64,000 bases of DNA from Ktedonobacter robiniae (GCF_016587375.1 NZ_BNJG01000001.1:992001-1056000); one strand, 5' to 3'. Positions 53,371 to 61,769 are shown, numbered from the stretch's first letter. Notes: a model not told the origin generated them from the sequence alone. Numbers and translations: made by a program.

Positions 53371-54732
53371 TCAGGAAGCGGGGGCACGCGGATCGTCGCC
53401 CATGTGCCTGCGTGTACGTTCCACCAGGGCATCCAGGCGCGCATCGTCCGTCGCCGAACTATATGCCTCGTTGTATACGGCGCGCGTAGTGTCGCGGCGC
53501 GAACAGACCTCGCCCGCATGGTCTGCCAGGTAACGTAACAGGCGAAGCTCGTGTGGGCGCAAGTAATCGGGTTGGAGCACACCATCAATCCAGCAACGGT
53601 AGCGTGTAAAATCAATCTGAAGCCCGGGCGAAGCGGCGGAGAATTGCTGCGATATATACGCCGCCAGGAGCGGCGAGAAGCAGCGATAGGTCTTACTACG
53701 CGGCGACTCCACCAGCACTCCCTTGAGTTGCAGCCACGCGAAGAGGTCATTTACCTGGCGATTGGTCAATTGTTGCGAGACTGTGGCTTTGACGAGCTGG
53801 CCCTTTTGCAACTGCTTTAAGCACTGCTGCTCCGGTTCGCTGAGACTCTCCCAGAGCTGTTCACATTTACTGCTAATCGTTCCATTGCGCAGTAACTTCT
53901 CGCTCAGGGTCGTGATACTCTCTCGTTCCTGAAGCGCCACCTGGCCCTGTTCAAGCAATAACAGCGTGGTACGCAACAGGCCATGATGCCCACCTGTTAC
54001 CTCGAAGAGCAGGCGTTGCAGGCTCACAAGAGGAAGAGGAAAACCTTCATGCAAGGCGGCGGGTAGTCCCCTCTCGATGAGTAGATAAGCATCCTCCCGC
54101 TCAAGGGGCCTGACGCCAAGCATGCGCCCATTCACCAGTTCAGAGAAGGCGTCACTCATCTGCTTCCGTGTCCGCGTCTCACCGAGCAGTTTCGGCGGAT
54201 TATTACTCGCCAGAACATAGCAGACGCGCCCCTGCGCCCGGTAGCGCAAAGCCTGCAAGAAGCGCAGGAACTGTGGCTCAACCTGAGTATAGACACTATC
54301 CAGCTCATCAAAGAAGTAGACCAGTGTCAGTTGCTCATCCTGCTGCATAAGCTGCTCGACGCGCTGGAGCAAGAGTGTACTGGCAATATCCTCATTGGTG
54401 AGGAGCAGGGGATTTTCCTCGGCAGGTGGAAGATCGTACCGGCGCGTGACCTCGTTCAAGAGCAAGGCCATGCGCCGGTAGCAGGCCAGAGCCGATATGC
54501 TTGTCAGTTCGTGGGCACTGAGCAAGAGGCAATGCATGTGTTTGGACTTCTCACCAAGATAATGCTCAAGCACTGAGGGCGTGGCCAAGTGCTGCATGAA
54601 CCGGCTTTTTCCCACGCCATCCATCCCCAATAGAGCGCAGGAATTTCCAGCACGCAAGGCATTCATGACATTTTCGGCATCCTGCCAGCGGAATTGCAAA
54701 GGTCTTTCAGGTTTGTTATCCACTAGTCTCAT
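53371..54732 (-). CDS. AAA ATPase with C-terminal winged helix, frameshifted near its end
   Basis: 453 residues as read. Walker A LLGMDGVGKSRFM and Walker B TLVYFFDELDSV mark an AAA/STAND-like ATPase; a helical and wHTH-like region follows (to about 350). From 375 a PhoB-type winged helix starts: FTRYRCWIDGVLQPDYLRPHELRLLRYLADHAGEVCSRRDTTRAVYNEAYSSATDDARLDALVERTRRHMGDDPRAP. The expected ending RFLITVRGAGHQLNEY is present in another frame, up to a TGA at 53291-53293. One extra C in the C5 tract (53380-53384) would restore it. So the gene is either lightly broken, misread, or frameshifted. Confidence 0.8.
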   Translation of the reverse strand: MRLVDNKPERPLQFRWQDAENVMNALRAGNSCALLGMDGVGKSRFMQHLATPSVLEHYLGEKSKHMHCLLLSAHELTSISALACYRRMALLLNEVTRRYDLPPAEENPLLLTNEDIASTLLLQRVEQLMQQDEQLTLVYFFDELDSVYTQVEPQFLRFLQALRYRAQGRVCYVLASNNPPKLLGETRTRKQMSDAFSELVNGRMLGVRPLEREDAYLLIERGLPAALHEGFPLPLVSLQRLLFEVTGGHHGLLRTTLLLLEQGQVALQERESITTLSEKLLRNGTISSKCEQLWESLSEPEQQCLKQLQKGQLVKATVSQQLTNRQVNDLFAWLQLKGVLVESPRSKTYRCFSPLLAAYISQQFSAASPGLQIDFTRYRCWIDGVLQPDYLRPHELRLLRYLADHAGEVCSRRDTTRAVYNEAYSSATDDARLDALVERTRRHMGDDPRAPAS

Positions 54733-54872
54733 TCCTTTTTCGCAACCTTAGCATGGCACCCTAGAGAATATTTCCCCTCTTCTATCAAGACATCATATTA
54801 AGGGCATTTTATGACAAAAAAACATTCTCCCTCACTTACGTAGACGCTTTTCCTGAGAGGATAAAAAAAGCG

Positions 54873-54935
54873 GGGTAGTGAATGTAGCGTGTGCTGGCGG
54901 CTTGAAGCCGCCAGCACACGCTACATTCACTACCC
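54873..54935. repeat. Long perfect hairpin in a divergent promoter region
   Basis: A roughly 30-bp stem from GGGTAGTGAATGTAGCGTGT with a very small loop. Unlike its relatives it is not downstream of any visible gene: both neighbours point away. Confidence 0.75.
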
Positions 54936-55000
54936 AATATATCTTTAAACGGTTATCTCTTAGAGCTAATTTCGCGAATCATTTTTCTCCTTATGAGGCA

Positions 55001-55030
55001 TTGCAACTTCTCCTGGCGAGGGGATACAAT
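55001..55030 (+). promoter_or_regulatory. Sigma-70 promoter of the semialdehyde dehydrogenase gene
   Basis: TTGCAA (55001-55006), an 18-nt spacer and TACAAT (55025-55030), 29 nt ahead of the ATG at 55059, which has AGGAGGTG before it. Confidence 0.6.
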
Positions 55031-55058
55031 GCAACTGAAATACAGGAGGTGCCGAGTC

Positions 55059-56462
55059 ATGAGTATGCAATCAATTAATCCAGCTAATGAAGAGCTTATT
55101 GAGACATACACGCCGTATACTGAAGACCAGGTCAATGAGGCTCTGGACCAGGCGCACAAGGCATTTCGAGAGTGGCGCGCTCTCTCCATTGCTGAGCGTG
55201 GACGCCATTTCCAGCATTTAGCCTCCTATTTACATGAGCATAAGGCCCAACTAGCCCAACTGGCCACCAACGAGATGGGGAAATCCATCGTCGAGTCGGA
55301 GGCTGAGGTCGAGAAGTGTGCCTGGAACTGTACCTACTACGCGGAGAACGCAGAACAGTTCCTGCACGATGAGCGCATCGTGACGGATGCGCAAGAGAGC
55401 TATGTCGCCTTTCGCCCCCTGGGTGTGGTGCTCGCACTCATGCCCTGGAACTTCCCCTACTGGCAAGTCTTCCGCTTCGCCGCTCCATCGCTGATGGCGG
55501 GCAATACAGCGGTGTTAAAGCATGCCTCCAACGTCTCGGGAGTCGCGTTAGAGATTGAGCGCATCTTCCAACGCTGTGGCTTCCCCGAGGGCGTCTTCAG
55601 AACCGTCCTTGTTCCAGGTTCCGAAACCCATACCCTGATCGAGGACCCACGCATCGCCGCCGTGACACTGACCGGGAGCGAGGAGGCTGGCATCCAAGTA
55701 GCCTCTACCAGCGGTCAGGTCCTAAAGAAGACGGTGCTAGAGCTGGGTGGCTCCGATGCCTTTATCGTCCTGGAGGATGCCGACCTGGACGCCGCCGCGC
55801 AGACAGCCGTCAAAGCACGCTTCCAGAACGCAGGGCAGAGCTGCATCGCCGCCAAGCGCTTTATTGTGGTAGAGTCTGTCGCCAAAGCCTTTGAGGAGAA
55901 GTTCGCGCAGGCCGCCTCACAGCTCAAGGTGGGAGATCCCCAACAAAGAGAGACTCAGATGGGTCCCCTGGCGCGCGCTGACCTGCGCGAGAACCTGGAG
56001 CAGCAGGTGCGCAAGTCGCTAGAAATGGGGGCACGGCTCTTACTTGGAGGAAAGCGCCTGGAGGGCAAAGGCTACTTCTATGCACCAACGATTGTCACGG
56101 GCGTAACTCCTGAGATGCCGCTCTTCCGTGAGGAAACTTTCGGCCCTGTGGCGGCAATGGTCACCGCACGCGACACGGAGCACGCGATTGAGCTGGCCAA
56201 TGACTCCGACTTTGGCCTTGGCGGCAACCTCTGGACACGCGATATTGAACAGGCTCGTAAACTCGCTAGCCGTTTAGAAAGTGGTGCTATATTTCTGAAC
56301 GGCATGACCGCCAGTGACCCACGCCTCCCCTTCGGTGGCGTCAAGCATAGCGGCTATGGACGCGAACTCTCGTCCTTTGGCATCCGCGAATTCGTCAATG
56401 TGCAAACGGTGTGGATTGGCCCGAAGAAAGAGGTCAGCACACTCCAGGTGGCAAGCGAGTAA
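55059..56462 (+). CDS. NAD(P)-dependent succinate-semialdehyde dehydrogenase-type aldehyde dehydrogenase
   Basis: 467 residues. ALDH features: [32 protein letters not shown] (cofactor), [31 protein letters not shown] (base Glu), [16 protein letters not shown] (catalytic Cys) and [11 protein letters not shown]. The N-terminal [25 protein letters not shown] and the FPYWQVFR and GGSDAF details resemble succinate-semialdehyde dehydrogenases of the Sad/GabD type. Start chosen at 55059 by AGGAGGTG. It may finish 4-aminobutyrate breakdown with the aminotransferase at 12.5 kb, but no direct link is shown. Confidence 0.86.
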   Translation: MSMQSINPANEELIETYTPYTEDQVNEALDQAHKAFREWRALSIAERGRHFQHLASYLHEHKAQLAQLATNEMGKSIVESEAEVEKCAWNCTYYAENAEQFLHDERIVTDAQESYVAFRPLGVVLALMPWNFPYWQVFRFAAPSLMAGNTAVLKHASNVSGVALEIERIFQRCGFPEGVFRTVLVPGSETHTLIEDPRIAAVTLTGSEEAGIQVASTSGQVLKKTVLELGGSDAFIVLEDADLDAAAQTAVKARFQNAGQSCIAAKRFIVVESVAKAFEEKFAQAASQLKVGDPQQRETQMGPLARADLRENLEQQVRKSLEMGARLLLGGKRLEGKGYFYAPTIVTGVTPEMPLFREETFGPVAAMVTARDTEHAIELANDSDFGLGGNLWTRDIEQARKLASRLESGAIFLNGMTASDPRLPFGGVKHSGYGRELSSFGIREFVNVQTVWIGPKKEVSTLQVASE

Positions 56463-56467
56463 CACTG

Positions 56468-56517
56468 GGTCTAAGTAAGCAGGAGATGGTTGATAGCCTC
56501 TCCCGCTTACTTAGACC
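56468..56517. terminator. Imperfect hairpin between convergent genes
   Basis: GGTCTAAGTAAGC pairs with GCTTACTTAGACC at the base; the upper stem is imperfect. It overlaps the pentapeptide gene's stop and starts 6 nt after the dehydrogenase stop. Confidence 0.65.
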
Positions 56518-57071
56518 AGGGGACCTGGGCCTTCGGGCCAGCCGTGGAGGAAGGTATCGACGTCGACATTATTGAGCACAGCCTCGTCGAGTTTGGCGCG
56601 GCTGATATCGGCATCCTCGACATCGGCATTCGAGAAATTGGCGTACTCCAGATTGGCTTCATGGAGGTCGGCGCCAACAAGGTCGGCGCCACTGAGATCA
56701 ACGCCTTTCATATGCGCGCCAAAGAACGAGGTAAAGCGCAGGTGGGCCCCAGCCAGGTTGGCCCCCGTGAAGTTCGCGTTATGGCACTCGGCTCGCGAGA
56801 GAAAGGCGCCCCGTAAGTCCGCGTTCTGGAGATTGGTACGCATGAGTTGTGCCGCCTTCAAGTTGGCGCAGCGCAAGTCGGCCCTACTGACATCAGCGTC
56901 CCTGAGATCCGTCGCCTCCAGGTCGACATCGCGCAAATCGAAACCACGCAGAGAAGCCCGGCGCAGATCCGCGCCATACAGGTCCGGGCGCACCTCCTGG
57001 TGCTCAGCACGCCAACGCCGCCACGTCACCTCACCCGCCAGTAATGCATCCAACTGTTCTTGCACTGCCAT
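56511..57071 (-). CDS. Pentapeptide-repeat protein
   Basis: 186 residues. From about 30 to 170 the A(D/N)Lxx pattern repeats continuously: LYGADLRRASLRGFDLRDVDL, DADVSRADLRCANLKAAQL, NLQNADLRGAFLSRAECHNANFTGANLAGAHL and so on, giving a right-handed quadrilateral beta-helix. A short N-terminal helical segment precedes it. Such proteins have no common function; some mimic DNA to protect gyrase. Monocistronic. Confidence 0.88.
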   Translation of the reverse strand: MAVQEQLDALLAGEVTWRRWRAEHQEVRPDLYGADLRRASLRGFDLRDVDLEATDLRDADVSRADLRCANLKAAQLMRTNLQNADLRGAFLSRAECHNANFTGANLAGAHLRFTSFFGAHMKGVDLSGADLVGADLHEANLEYANFSNADVEDADISRAKLDEAVLNNVDVDTFLHGWPEGPGPLV

Positions 57072-57335
57072 AATTTCCTCCTAGCAACCCACATTGGTCA
57101 GTGGACTCTCTAGCACTGTATCTTGCCAGAGAGACCTGTGCTGAGTATACGTGGTAGGGCGTGAGAAAAACATCACTCAAGAGGGGTATCTTCGCCTGCT
57201 TCCTTGGAGTGAGTTAAAATACATATGTCCTGCCAATACCCTACTTTGGCTAGGTGAGAGCGTACAATATAGTGAGGCTTTTCAATTATGCAAACGGCGC
57301 AGGCAGTTTGCGAGCTATATGGAGGTACTATTCGC

Positions 57336-57830
57336 ATGCGCTATCATGTAAAAGAGCGAGCGCTCACGCTCAAGGATGACTTCGTGGTTCGTGACGAGCA
57401 TAACAACGTCGCCTATGAGGTCAAGGGACATTTATTTCGCATCAAAGATCATTTTCACATTGTCGATGCTACCAATGGCGAAGAGGTCATTGAGATTAGA
57501 CAGCGTCTCCTGGACTACACGACCCACTACGATCTCTTTAGCCAGGGCGCGGAGCTTGGCAGTGTGCATCGCAAAGAGGAGGCGACCTACGGGGCGCGCT
57601 TCGAGGTCACAACCAGCGATGGCATGGTCCTGCAAATTCAGGGCCAGTTTCACGAGTGGGACTTTACCATCATTGATCACTATGGGCGGCTCCTGGGGCA
57701 TATCACAAAGGAGTTTGCCTTCTTGAGCGACCACTACACGGTTGATGTCGCCCCGGGCGTTGATGGGCCCTTCATCATTGCGCTCGCGGTTATCCTTGAT
57801 GAGATTCGCGAGGATGGCGGCAAGGATTAA
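57336..57830 (+). CDS. LURP-one-related (DUF567, Tubby-like fold) protein
   Basis: 164 residues. MRYHVKERALTLKDDFVVRDEHNNVAYEVKGHLFRIKDHFHIVDATNGEEVIEIRQRLLDY matches the LOR signature (phospholipid scramblase/Tubby-like barrel), and the second half repeats similar strands (FTIIDHYGRLLGHITKEFAF). Bacterial functions are not known; lipid or membrane contact is possible. I chose the ATG at 57336 (GGAGG ahead) though the frame is open upstream. Confidence 0.78.
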   Translation: MRYHVKERALTLKDDFVVRDEHNNVAYEVKGHLFRIKDHFHIVDATNGEEVIEIRQRLLDYTTHYDLFSQGAELGSVHRKEEATYGARFEVTTSDGMVLQIQGQFHEWDFTIIDHYGRLLGHITKEFAFLSDHYTVDVAPGVDGPFIIALAVILDEIREDGGKD

Positions 57831-57848
57831 GCCTGCTCTCAACACAAA

Positions 57849-57880
57849 AGCGCCCCTCACGAGTGATCCCGAGGGGCGCT
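57849..57880. terminator. Hairpin between convergent genes
   Basis: AGCGCCCCTC pairs with GAGGGGCGCT around a 12-nt loop, 19 nt past the LURP-one stop and 11 nt before the receiver stop. Confidence 0.7.
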
Positions 57881-57890
57881 CCTTGGCTTC

Positions 57891-58301
57891 TTAAGCATGG
57901 GGAGAGGATTCGGGCTGCTCACCCAATAGAGTGTCAATCTTCAGTAGTAGCTCGTTCAAATCAAATGGCTTAGGTAAGCTCTCGATCCCCCTGGCATGAA
58001 TCTCGTCCAATGGCAAGAAACCACTAATGATGATCACGGGAATGTCCTGTAGCTCCTTACGGAGACGCAGGCGCTCATACAGCTCAATCCCGTTCATCGT
58101 GGGGAGCCAATAATCAAGAATAAACAGGTCCGGCTTAAGGTGTTCCGTAAATTTGAGCGTTGTGGGTCCATCAGAAGCGTGAAAAACGCGATGCGGCCTC
58201 AGCTGCGAAATGATCTGCGCCAGCACGAGTGCATGCTGCTCATCGTCCTCAACGACTAGAATGATCTTGCTCGCTTCTTGCCCTCCTGTCGAGCCACACA
58301 T
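57891..58301 (-). CDS. Single-domain response regulator
   Basis: 136 residues. IILVVEDDEQHALVLAQII (acidic pocket), LFILDYWLPTMNG (phospho-acceptor Asp), VIIISGFLP (Ser/Thr switch) and SLPKPFDLNELLLKI (Lys) are all present; no output domain. No kinase is adjacent, so its partner is elsewhere. It may act through protein contacts. Confidence 0.85.
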   Translation of the reverse strand: MCGSTGGQEASKIILVVEDDEQHALVLAQIISQLRPHRVFHASDGPTTLKFTEHLKPDLFILDYWLPTMNGIELYERLRLRKELQDIPVIIISGFLPLDEIHARGIESLPKPFDLNELLLKIDTLLGEQPESSPHA

Positions 58302-58470
58302 TGTTCAACCTTTGTTCACCTGAACATAAATGTATGCAACGTAGTACTAGATTATAAAACTAATGCATGTATGACGTATAAAGAGAGCATGCAGCAGGCT
58401 TTCGCGAGTATATAGCAAAAGCTTGTTTTCATTGTATCACATCTTGCATGCTTTTAAAAACTATTCTTTT

Positions 58471-58492
58471 CGCACCTGCAGTGCTCAAAAGG
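58471..58492. repeat. Degenerate copy of the hairpin-flanking motif
   Basis: CGCACCTGCAGTGCTCAAAA precedes the long hairpin at 58494, matching the arrangement at 23274, 26473 and 49960. Confidence 0.5.
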
Positions 58493-58493
58493 T

Positions 58494-58554
58494 AAGGTAG
58501 TGTTGTTGCGTGTGTTGCGGGCTGAGCCCGCAACACACGCAACAACACTACCTT
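58494..58554. terminator. Long perfect hairpin downstream of the LOG gene
   Basis: AAGGTAGTGTTGTTGCGTGT to its complement (about 29 bp) with a short loop, 24 nt past the LOG stop on the minus strand. Confidence 0.8.
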
Positions 58555-58578
58555 TTACTAGATACGTTGATATAGTGC

Positions 58579-59172
58579 TCAGGGCTCGATAGGGGGCGTC
58601 TCGTCGGCGAATTTTGAGAGGTGGGGGCGCGCTGGTGTTGAAAGCATGGTCTCAAGCAGGTCTGCACCCTCGGCCTGTACGAGGAGCAGTGAGGAATGAT
58701 ATTGCGAAATAAAGCCTTCCTGCGCCGCGTGCTCAACCAGTGCCAGCAGGGGATTGAAAAATTCGGCTGTGTTGAGCAGGCCCAGCGGTTTATTGTGGAT
58801 GCCCAGTTGCGCCCAGGTGATCATTTCAAAGAGTTCATCGAAGGTGCCGTAGCCACCAGGAAGCGCGATAAAGCCATCGGAGAGCTTCTCCATCAGGGCC
58901 TTGCGCTCATGCATACTCTCCACTTCATAGAGTTGGGTCAGCCCTTTATGGGCGACCTCAATATCGAAGAGCGCGCGCGGCAGGACGCCAATTACCTCGC
59001 CTCCACGAGAGAGCACGCCATCTGCTACGGCCCCCATCAAGCCTACGCGCGCCCCGCCATAGACCAGGCCAATGCCTCGCGCCGCCATTTCCGCGCCGAG
59101 CGTATAGGCCGCTTCTTGATACTCCGTCCTGTTACCTGCATGCGAGCCACAGTAGACACATATCCTTTGCAA
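58579..59172 (-). CDS. LOG family protein (cytokinin riboside 5'-monophosphate phosphoribohydrolase type)
   Basis: 197 residues. RICVYCGSHAGNR, GIGLVYGGARVGLMGAVADGVLSRGGEVIGVLP and the signature MHERKALMEKLSDGFIALPGGYGTFDELFEMITWAQLGIHNKPLGLLN (PGGxGTxxE) place it in LOG/TIGR00730. The enzymes split nucleoside 5'-monophosphates into base and ribose 5-phosphate. In bacteria they often act as nucleotide hydrolases. Monocistronic. Confidence 0.9.
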   Translation of the reverse strand: MQRICVYCGSHAGNRTEYQEAAYTLGAEMAARGIGLVYGGARVGLMGAVADGVLSRGGEVIGVLPRALFDIEVAHKGLTQLYEVESMHERKALMEKLSDGFIALPGGYGTFDELFEMITWAQLGIHNKPLGLLNTAEFFNPLLALVEHAAQEGFISQYHSSLLLVQAEGADLLETMLSTPARPHLSKFADETPPIEP

Positions 59173-59256
59173 AACTTACCTCCAGGGAAAAGAGTCTTAT
59201 ACGCGCAACACGTCGCCGCAGGACATGTGTTGGATAGCGCTTCTGTACTGAAACGA

Positions 59257-59299
59257 AGGAAGAGTGCGCCAGGGTTCAAAACCACAAGGCACTCTTCCT
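59257..59299. terminator. Hairpin upstream of the LOG gene
   Basis: AGGAAGAGTGC pairs with GCACTCTTCCT around a 21-nt loop. It lies between the LOG start and the small membrane peptide's stop, so it may end the NUDIX/peptide transcript. Confidence 0.55.
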
Positions 59300-59419
59300 C
59301 CATTAGACATTACAGCTATCCAGAAAGCAAGCAAGATTTCATCCGCAAATAAAGGCATAGCGCACTACAGAGTACACATTCCATACATAGGTAGCCCCTG
59401 CAAAACGTTTAAACAAGAG

Positions 59420-59521
59420 CTAAAAGTGAGGTAACAGGCCCAGGAGACTTAATAATGTCAGTACGACTACAGCTAGAATGACAAAGATAAACCAGAGACG
59501 ATACATAACAACTCTGCTCAT
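59420..59521 (-). CDS. 33-residue single-span membrane peptide
   Basis: ATG (59519-59521) follows a near-perfect Shine-Dalgarno AAAGGAGG with 5-nt spacing; TAG at 59420-59422. After MSRVVMYRLW comes an unbroken hydrophobic stretch of about 20 residues (FIFVILAVVVLTLLSLLGLL) and a short PHF end. It is exactly one membrane span with a basic cytoplasmic start. The NUDIX gene ends 38 nt upstream on the same strand, so both may be one transcript. Partner unknown. Confidence 0.65.
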   Translation of the reverse strand: MSRVVMYRLWFIFVILAVVVLTLLSLLGLLPHF

Positions 59522-59558
59522 GGCGGCCTCCTTTGACGCTAGAATCAACCGGACAAGC

Positions 59559-60212
59559 CTACTGAATGTCAAACAAGTGAGTATAAAAGCGAGCTAACCA
59601 CGCTTGCTGTGGAGCAACAAGGTGTGGTATAGGCTCCAGGGGTTGCCAGTAGAGATGGAACGTATACTGTCCCTCCGCAAATTGCTCCCACCGCTCTGGT
59701 GTTTCGTCATATAATTGGACCTGAAAAAAGCTGCGCCGCACCCACCTGGATAAGGTATCACCCGGCACCCAGCCTCCTACGCTTCTTATGATACGTGGCG
59801 GCTCTACCTCAAGATTAAATTCTTCTAGATAGACATAGGCCCAGCCCTCCTGCTGGCGCTCCAGGCGCACGGTTAAACCGCGGCGCAGGGCATTGCCTAA
59901 TATCTCTTCTGGCGCGACCACCTCAGCATCAGCGGAGGGAGCCTGGCGCAGCAATGCCTGCTTGACCATCATGCGTTGCGCCTCTCCCAGGTCCAGCGTT
60001 TCCTGACCTAGATGCCGCCAAATACGCCCGTTATATCCCGTCTCCTCCTGTACCTCCCTGAGCACCGCGGCCTCTAGCGCCTCGCCATACTCGACCGTTC
60101 CCGCTGGCACCTGGGTCCCCGACAAGCCATGGTCAAAGACAAGCAATTCTCTTCGCCCCCGGTGCTCACGTGTAATAAACGCCGTCACCTTCTCAACACA
60201 TTCTTGAGACAA
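59559..60212 (-). CDS. NUDIX hydrolase
   Basis: 217 residues. The Nudix box is GTVEYGEALEAAVLREVQEETGY (Gx5Ex7REUxEExGU complete) at about 37-59, after TQVPAG. The second half (RIIRSVGGWVPGDTLSRW and FAEGQYTFHLYWQPLEPIP) is not a known domain and makes the protein longer than simple Nudix enzymes. Hydrolysis of a nucleoside diphosphate derivative is expected. It may be co-transcribed with the small membrane peptide. Confidence 0.82.
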   Translation of the reverse strand: MSQECVEKVTAFITREHRGRRELLVFDHGLSGTQVPAGTVEYGEALEAAVLREVQEETGYNGRIWRHLGQETLDLGEAQRMMVKQALLRQAPSADAEVVAPEEILGNALRRGLTVRLERQQEGWAYVYLEEFNLEVEPPRIIRSVGGWVPGDTLSRWVRRSFFQVQLYDETPERWEQFAEGQYTFHLYWQPLEPIPHLVAPQQAWLARFYTHLFDIQ

Positions 60213-60300
60213 TTGCTTCTCCTTCTTAATACGCTTTAATTCTCATATACGTAGCACAACACGATAAGTTCTACTTTTTGCGCACAAAAAGAGCATGAGA

Positions 60301-60367
60301 GTAGTAGGTAAAGTGAAAGCACCTGGGTAGCTGTAGACTACCCAGGCGCTTTCACTTTACCTACTAC
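60301..60367. terminator. Long hairpin after the glutamine-synthetase-family gene
   Basis: GTAGTAGGTAAAGTGAAAGC to its complement with one mismatch and a 7-nt loop, 10 nt past the stop on the minus strand. Confidence 0.8.
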
Positions 60368-60377
60368 CAGATCTATA

Positions 60378-61769
60378 CTAGATCAGTTCAAAGTAGCGGC
60401 GGCGCTCCCAGTCGGTGACGGCCTTCTCAAACTCTCTGACTTCCCAACGGCGGGTCGTGACAAAATGATCGACAAAGTACGAACCAAAGTACTCGCGAGC
60501 CATCTCGCTACCTTCCAGCAGGTCGGCGGCCTCGCTCAGGTTGCGAGCCAGCGTCTTGATATCTCCACGCTTGAGCGCCTGATCCAGCTTACCAGACTGG
60601 TAGGCATTCCCATCTAGACGTGGTGGCAATTCCAGCTGGTGCTCAATGCCATAGAGGCCGCTGGCCAGCGTGGCAGCGAAGACCAGGTAGAAGTTAGCGT
60701 CGCAGCCGGGCACACGGTTCTCGATGCGAATAGCGCGCTTATGGGTATTGATAACACGAATGGAACAGGTGCGATTATCCATGCCCCAGGTCGTATTAGT
60801 AGGTGCCCAGGAACCCTCCACATAGCGTTTGTAAGAGTTAATGGTTGGGGCATAGATAGCCATCAACTCAGGCATCTTGGCCAGGACACCGGCGACGAAG
60901 TGGCGCATAGTCTGCGACATATGCCCCTCAGCCTCCTGCTCCCAGAAGACGTTGCGCTCTTTATTGAGATCCCACAGGCTGACGTGTGTATGCCCGCTGC
61001 TACCATCCTCCTGGTCGTTCCACTTGGCCATAAAGGTGGCGAGGTAGCCAAGCTGATGGCTGATCTCTTTGACGCCATTCTTAAAGAGCATTGTGCGGTC
61101 GCCAGCGGTCAGGATATCGGTGTAGCGCATGTTCATTTCGTACATGCCGGGACCATGCTCGCGGGTATATCCTTCAATGTCGACACCATAGTCGCGCATC
61201 ATACGTGCGATATGCCCGATCAGCGGCTCATCGGTCGTGGCATGGCTGATGACATAGCAGTTCGTACCGGGATTGAGGGGGACCAGGTGCGTACCAAAGT
61301 TCTTGTCGCGTAGCGAGGCCTGGTCTTCACGGAAATAACGGACCTCTAGCTCAGACGCTGCCATCGCGGCATAGCCCATTTGCCGGGCGCGCTCGATGAT
61401 GTTTTTGAGCACATGCCGGGGCGAGACGATGATCTGCTCTCCCTGCTCATTCCACATATCGCAGATACAGGAGGCCACATTCTGCTCCCAGGGAACCAGG
61501 GCAAAGGTTGAGAGATCCGGCTTCATCACAAAATCGGTAAAGCCACGCTCCCAGTTGCTGATATGCAAATTGGGGAGGACATTCTCCGCGATATCCCAGC
61601 CAAAGATAACGTCTGACTGCGCGAAACCATCCTCCACAGAGTCAAGGAAGAAGCGCGCGTCTACACGCTTTCCCCGGAAGACGCCGTCAATATCAGGCGT
61701 GCCCAGCTTGATATACTCGATCTGCCCATCCTCGATAAGGCGCTTAATCTCGGCAAGGTCCATCAGCAC
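60378..61769 (-). CDS. Glutamine synthetase family ligase (possible gamma-glutamyl-polyamine synthetase)
   Basis: 463 residues with the GS fold: beta-grasp N-domain (YIKLGTPDIDGVFRGKRV, where most GlnA have another sequence), then MAASELEVRYF, the EHGPGMYEMNMRY segment, DGSSGHTHVSLWD (catalytic HTH), SYKRYVEGSWAP and NRVPGCDANFYLVFAATLASGLYGIE. It is more like the GS-family ligases with non-ammonia amines (PuuA-type) than GlnA with its NRSA and adenylation signs, but motifs alone do not settle it. GTG start with AAAGGA ahead, or ATG two codons on. Confidence 0.82.
   Translation of the reverse strand: MLMDLAEIKRLIEDGQIEYIKLGTPDIDGVFRGKRVDARFFLDSVEDGFAQSDVIFGWDIAENVLPNLHISNWERGFTDFVMKPDLSTFALVPWEQNVASCICDMWNEQGEQIIVSPRHVLKNIIERARQMGYAAMAASELEVRYFREDQASLRDKNFGTHLVPLNPGTNCYVISHATTDEPLIGHIARMMRDYGVDIEGYTREHGPGMYEMNMRYTDILTAGDRTMLFKNGVKEISHQLGYLATFMAKWNDQEDGSSGHTHVSLWDLNKERNVFWEQEAEGHMSQTMRHFVAGVLAKMPELMAIYAPTINSYKRYVEGSWAPTNTTWGMDNRTCSIRVINTHKRAIRIENRVPGCDANFYLVFAATLASGLYGIEHQLELPPRLDGNAYQSGKLDQALKRGDIKTLARNLSEAADLLEGSEMAREYFGSYFVDHFVTTRRWEVREFEKAVTDWERRRYFELI

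Larger units (their letters stand above)
54733..55058. other. Divergent spacer with a long hairpin
   Basis: Between the AAA gene and the semialdehyde dehydrogenase gene. Holds the hairpin 54873-54935 and the promoter 55001-55030; no gene. Confidence 0.4.
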
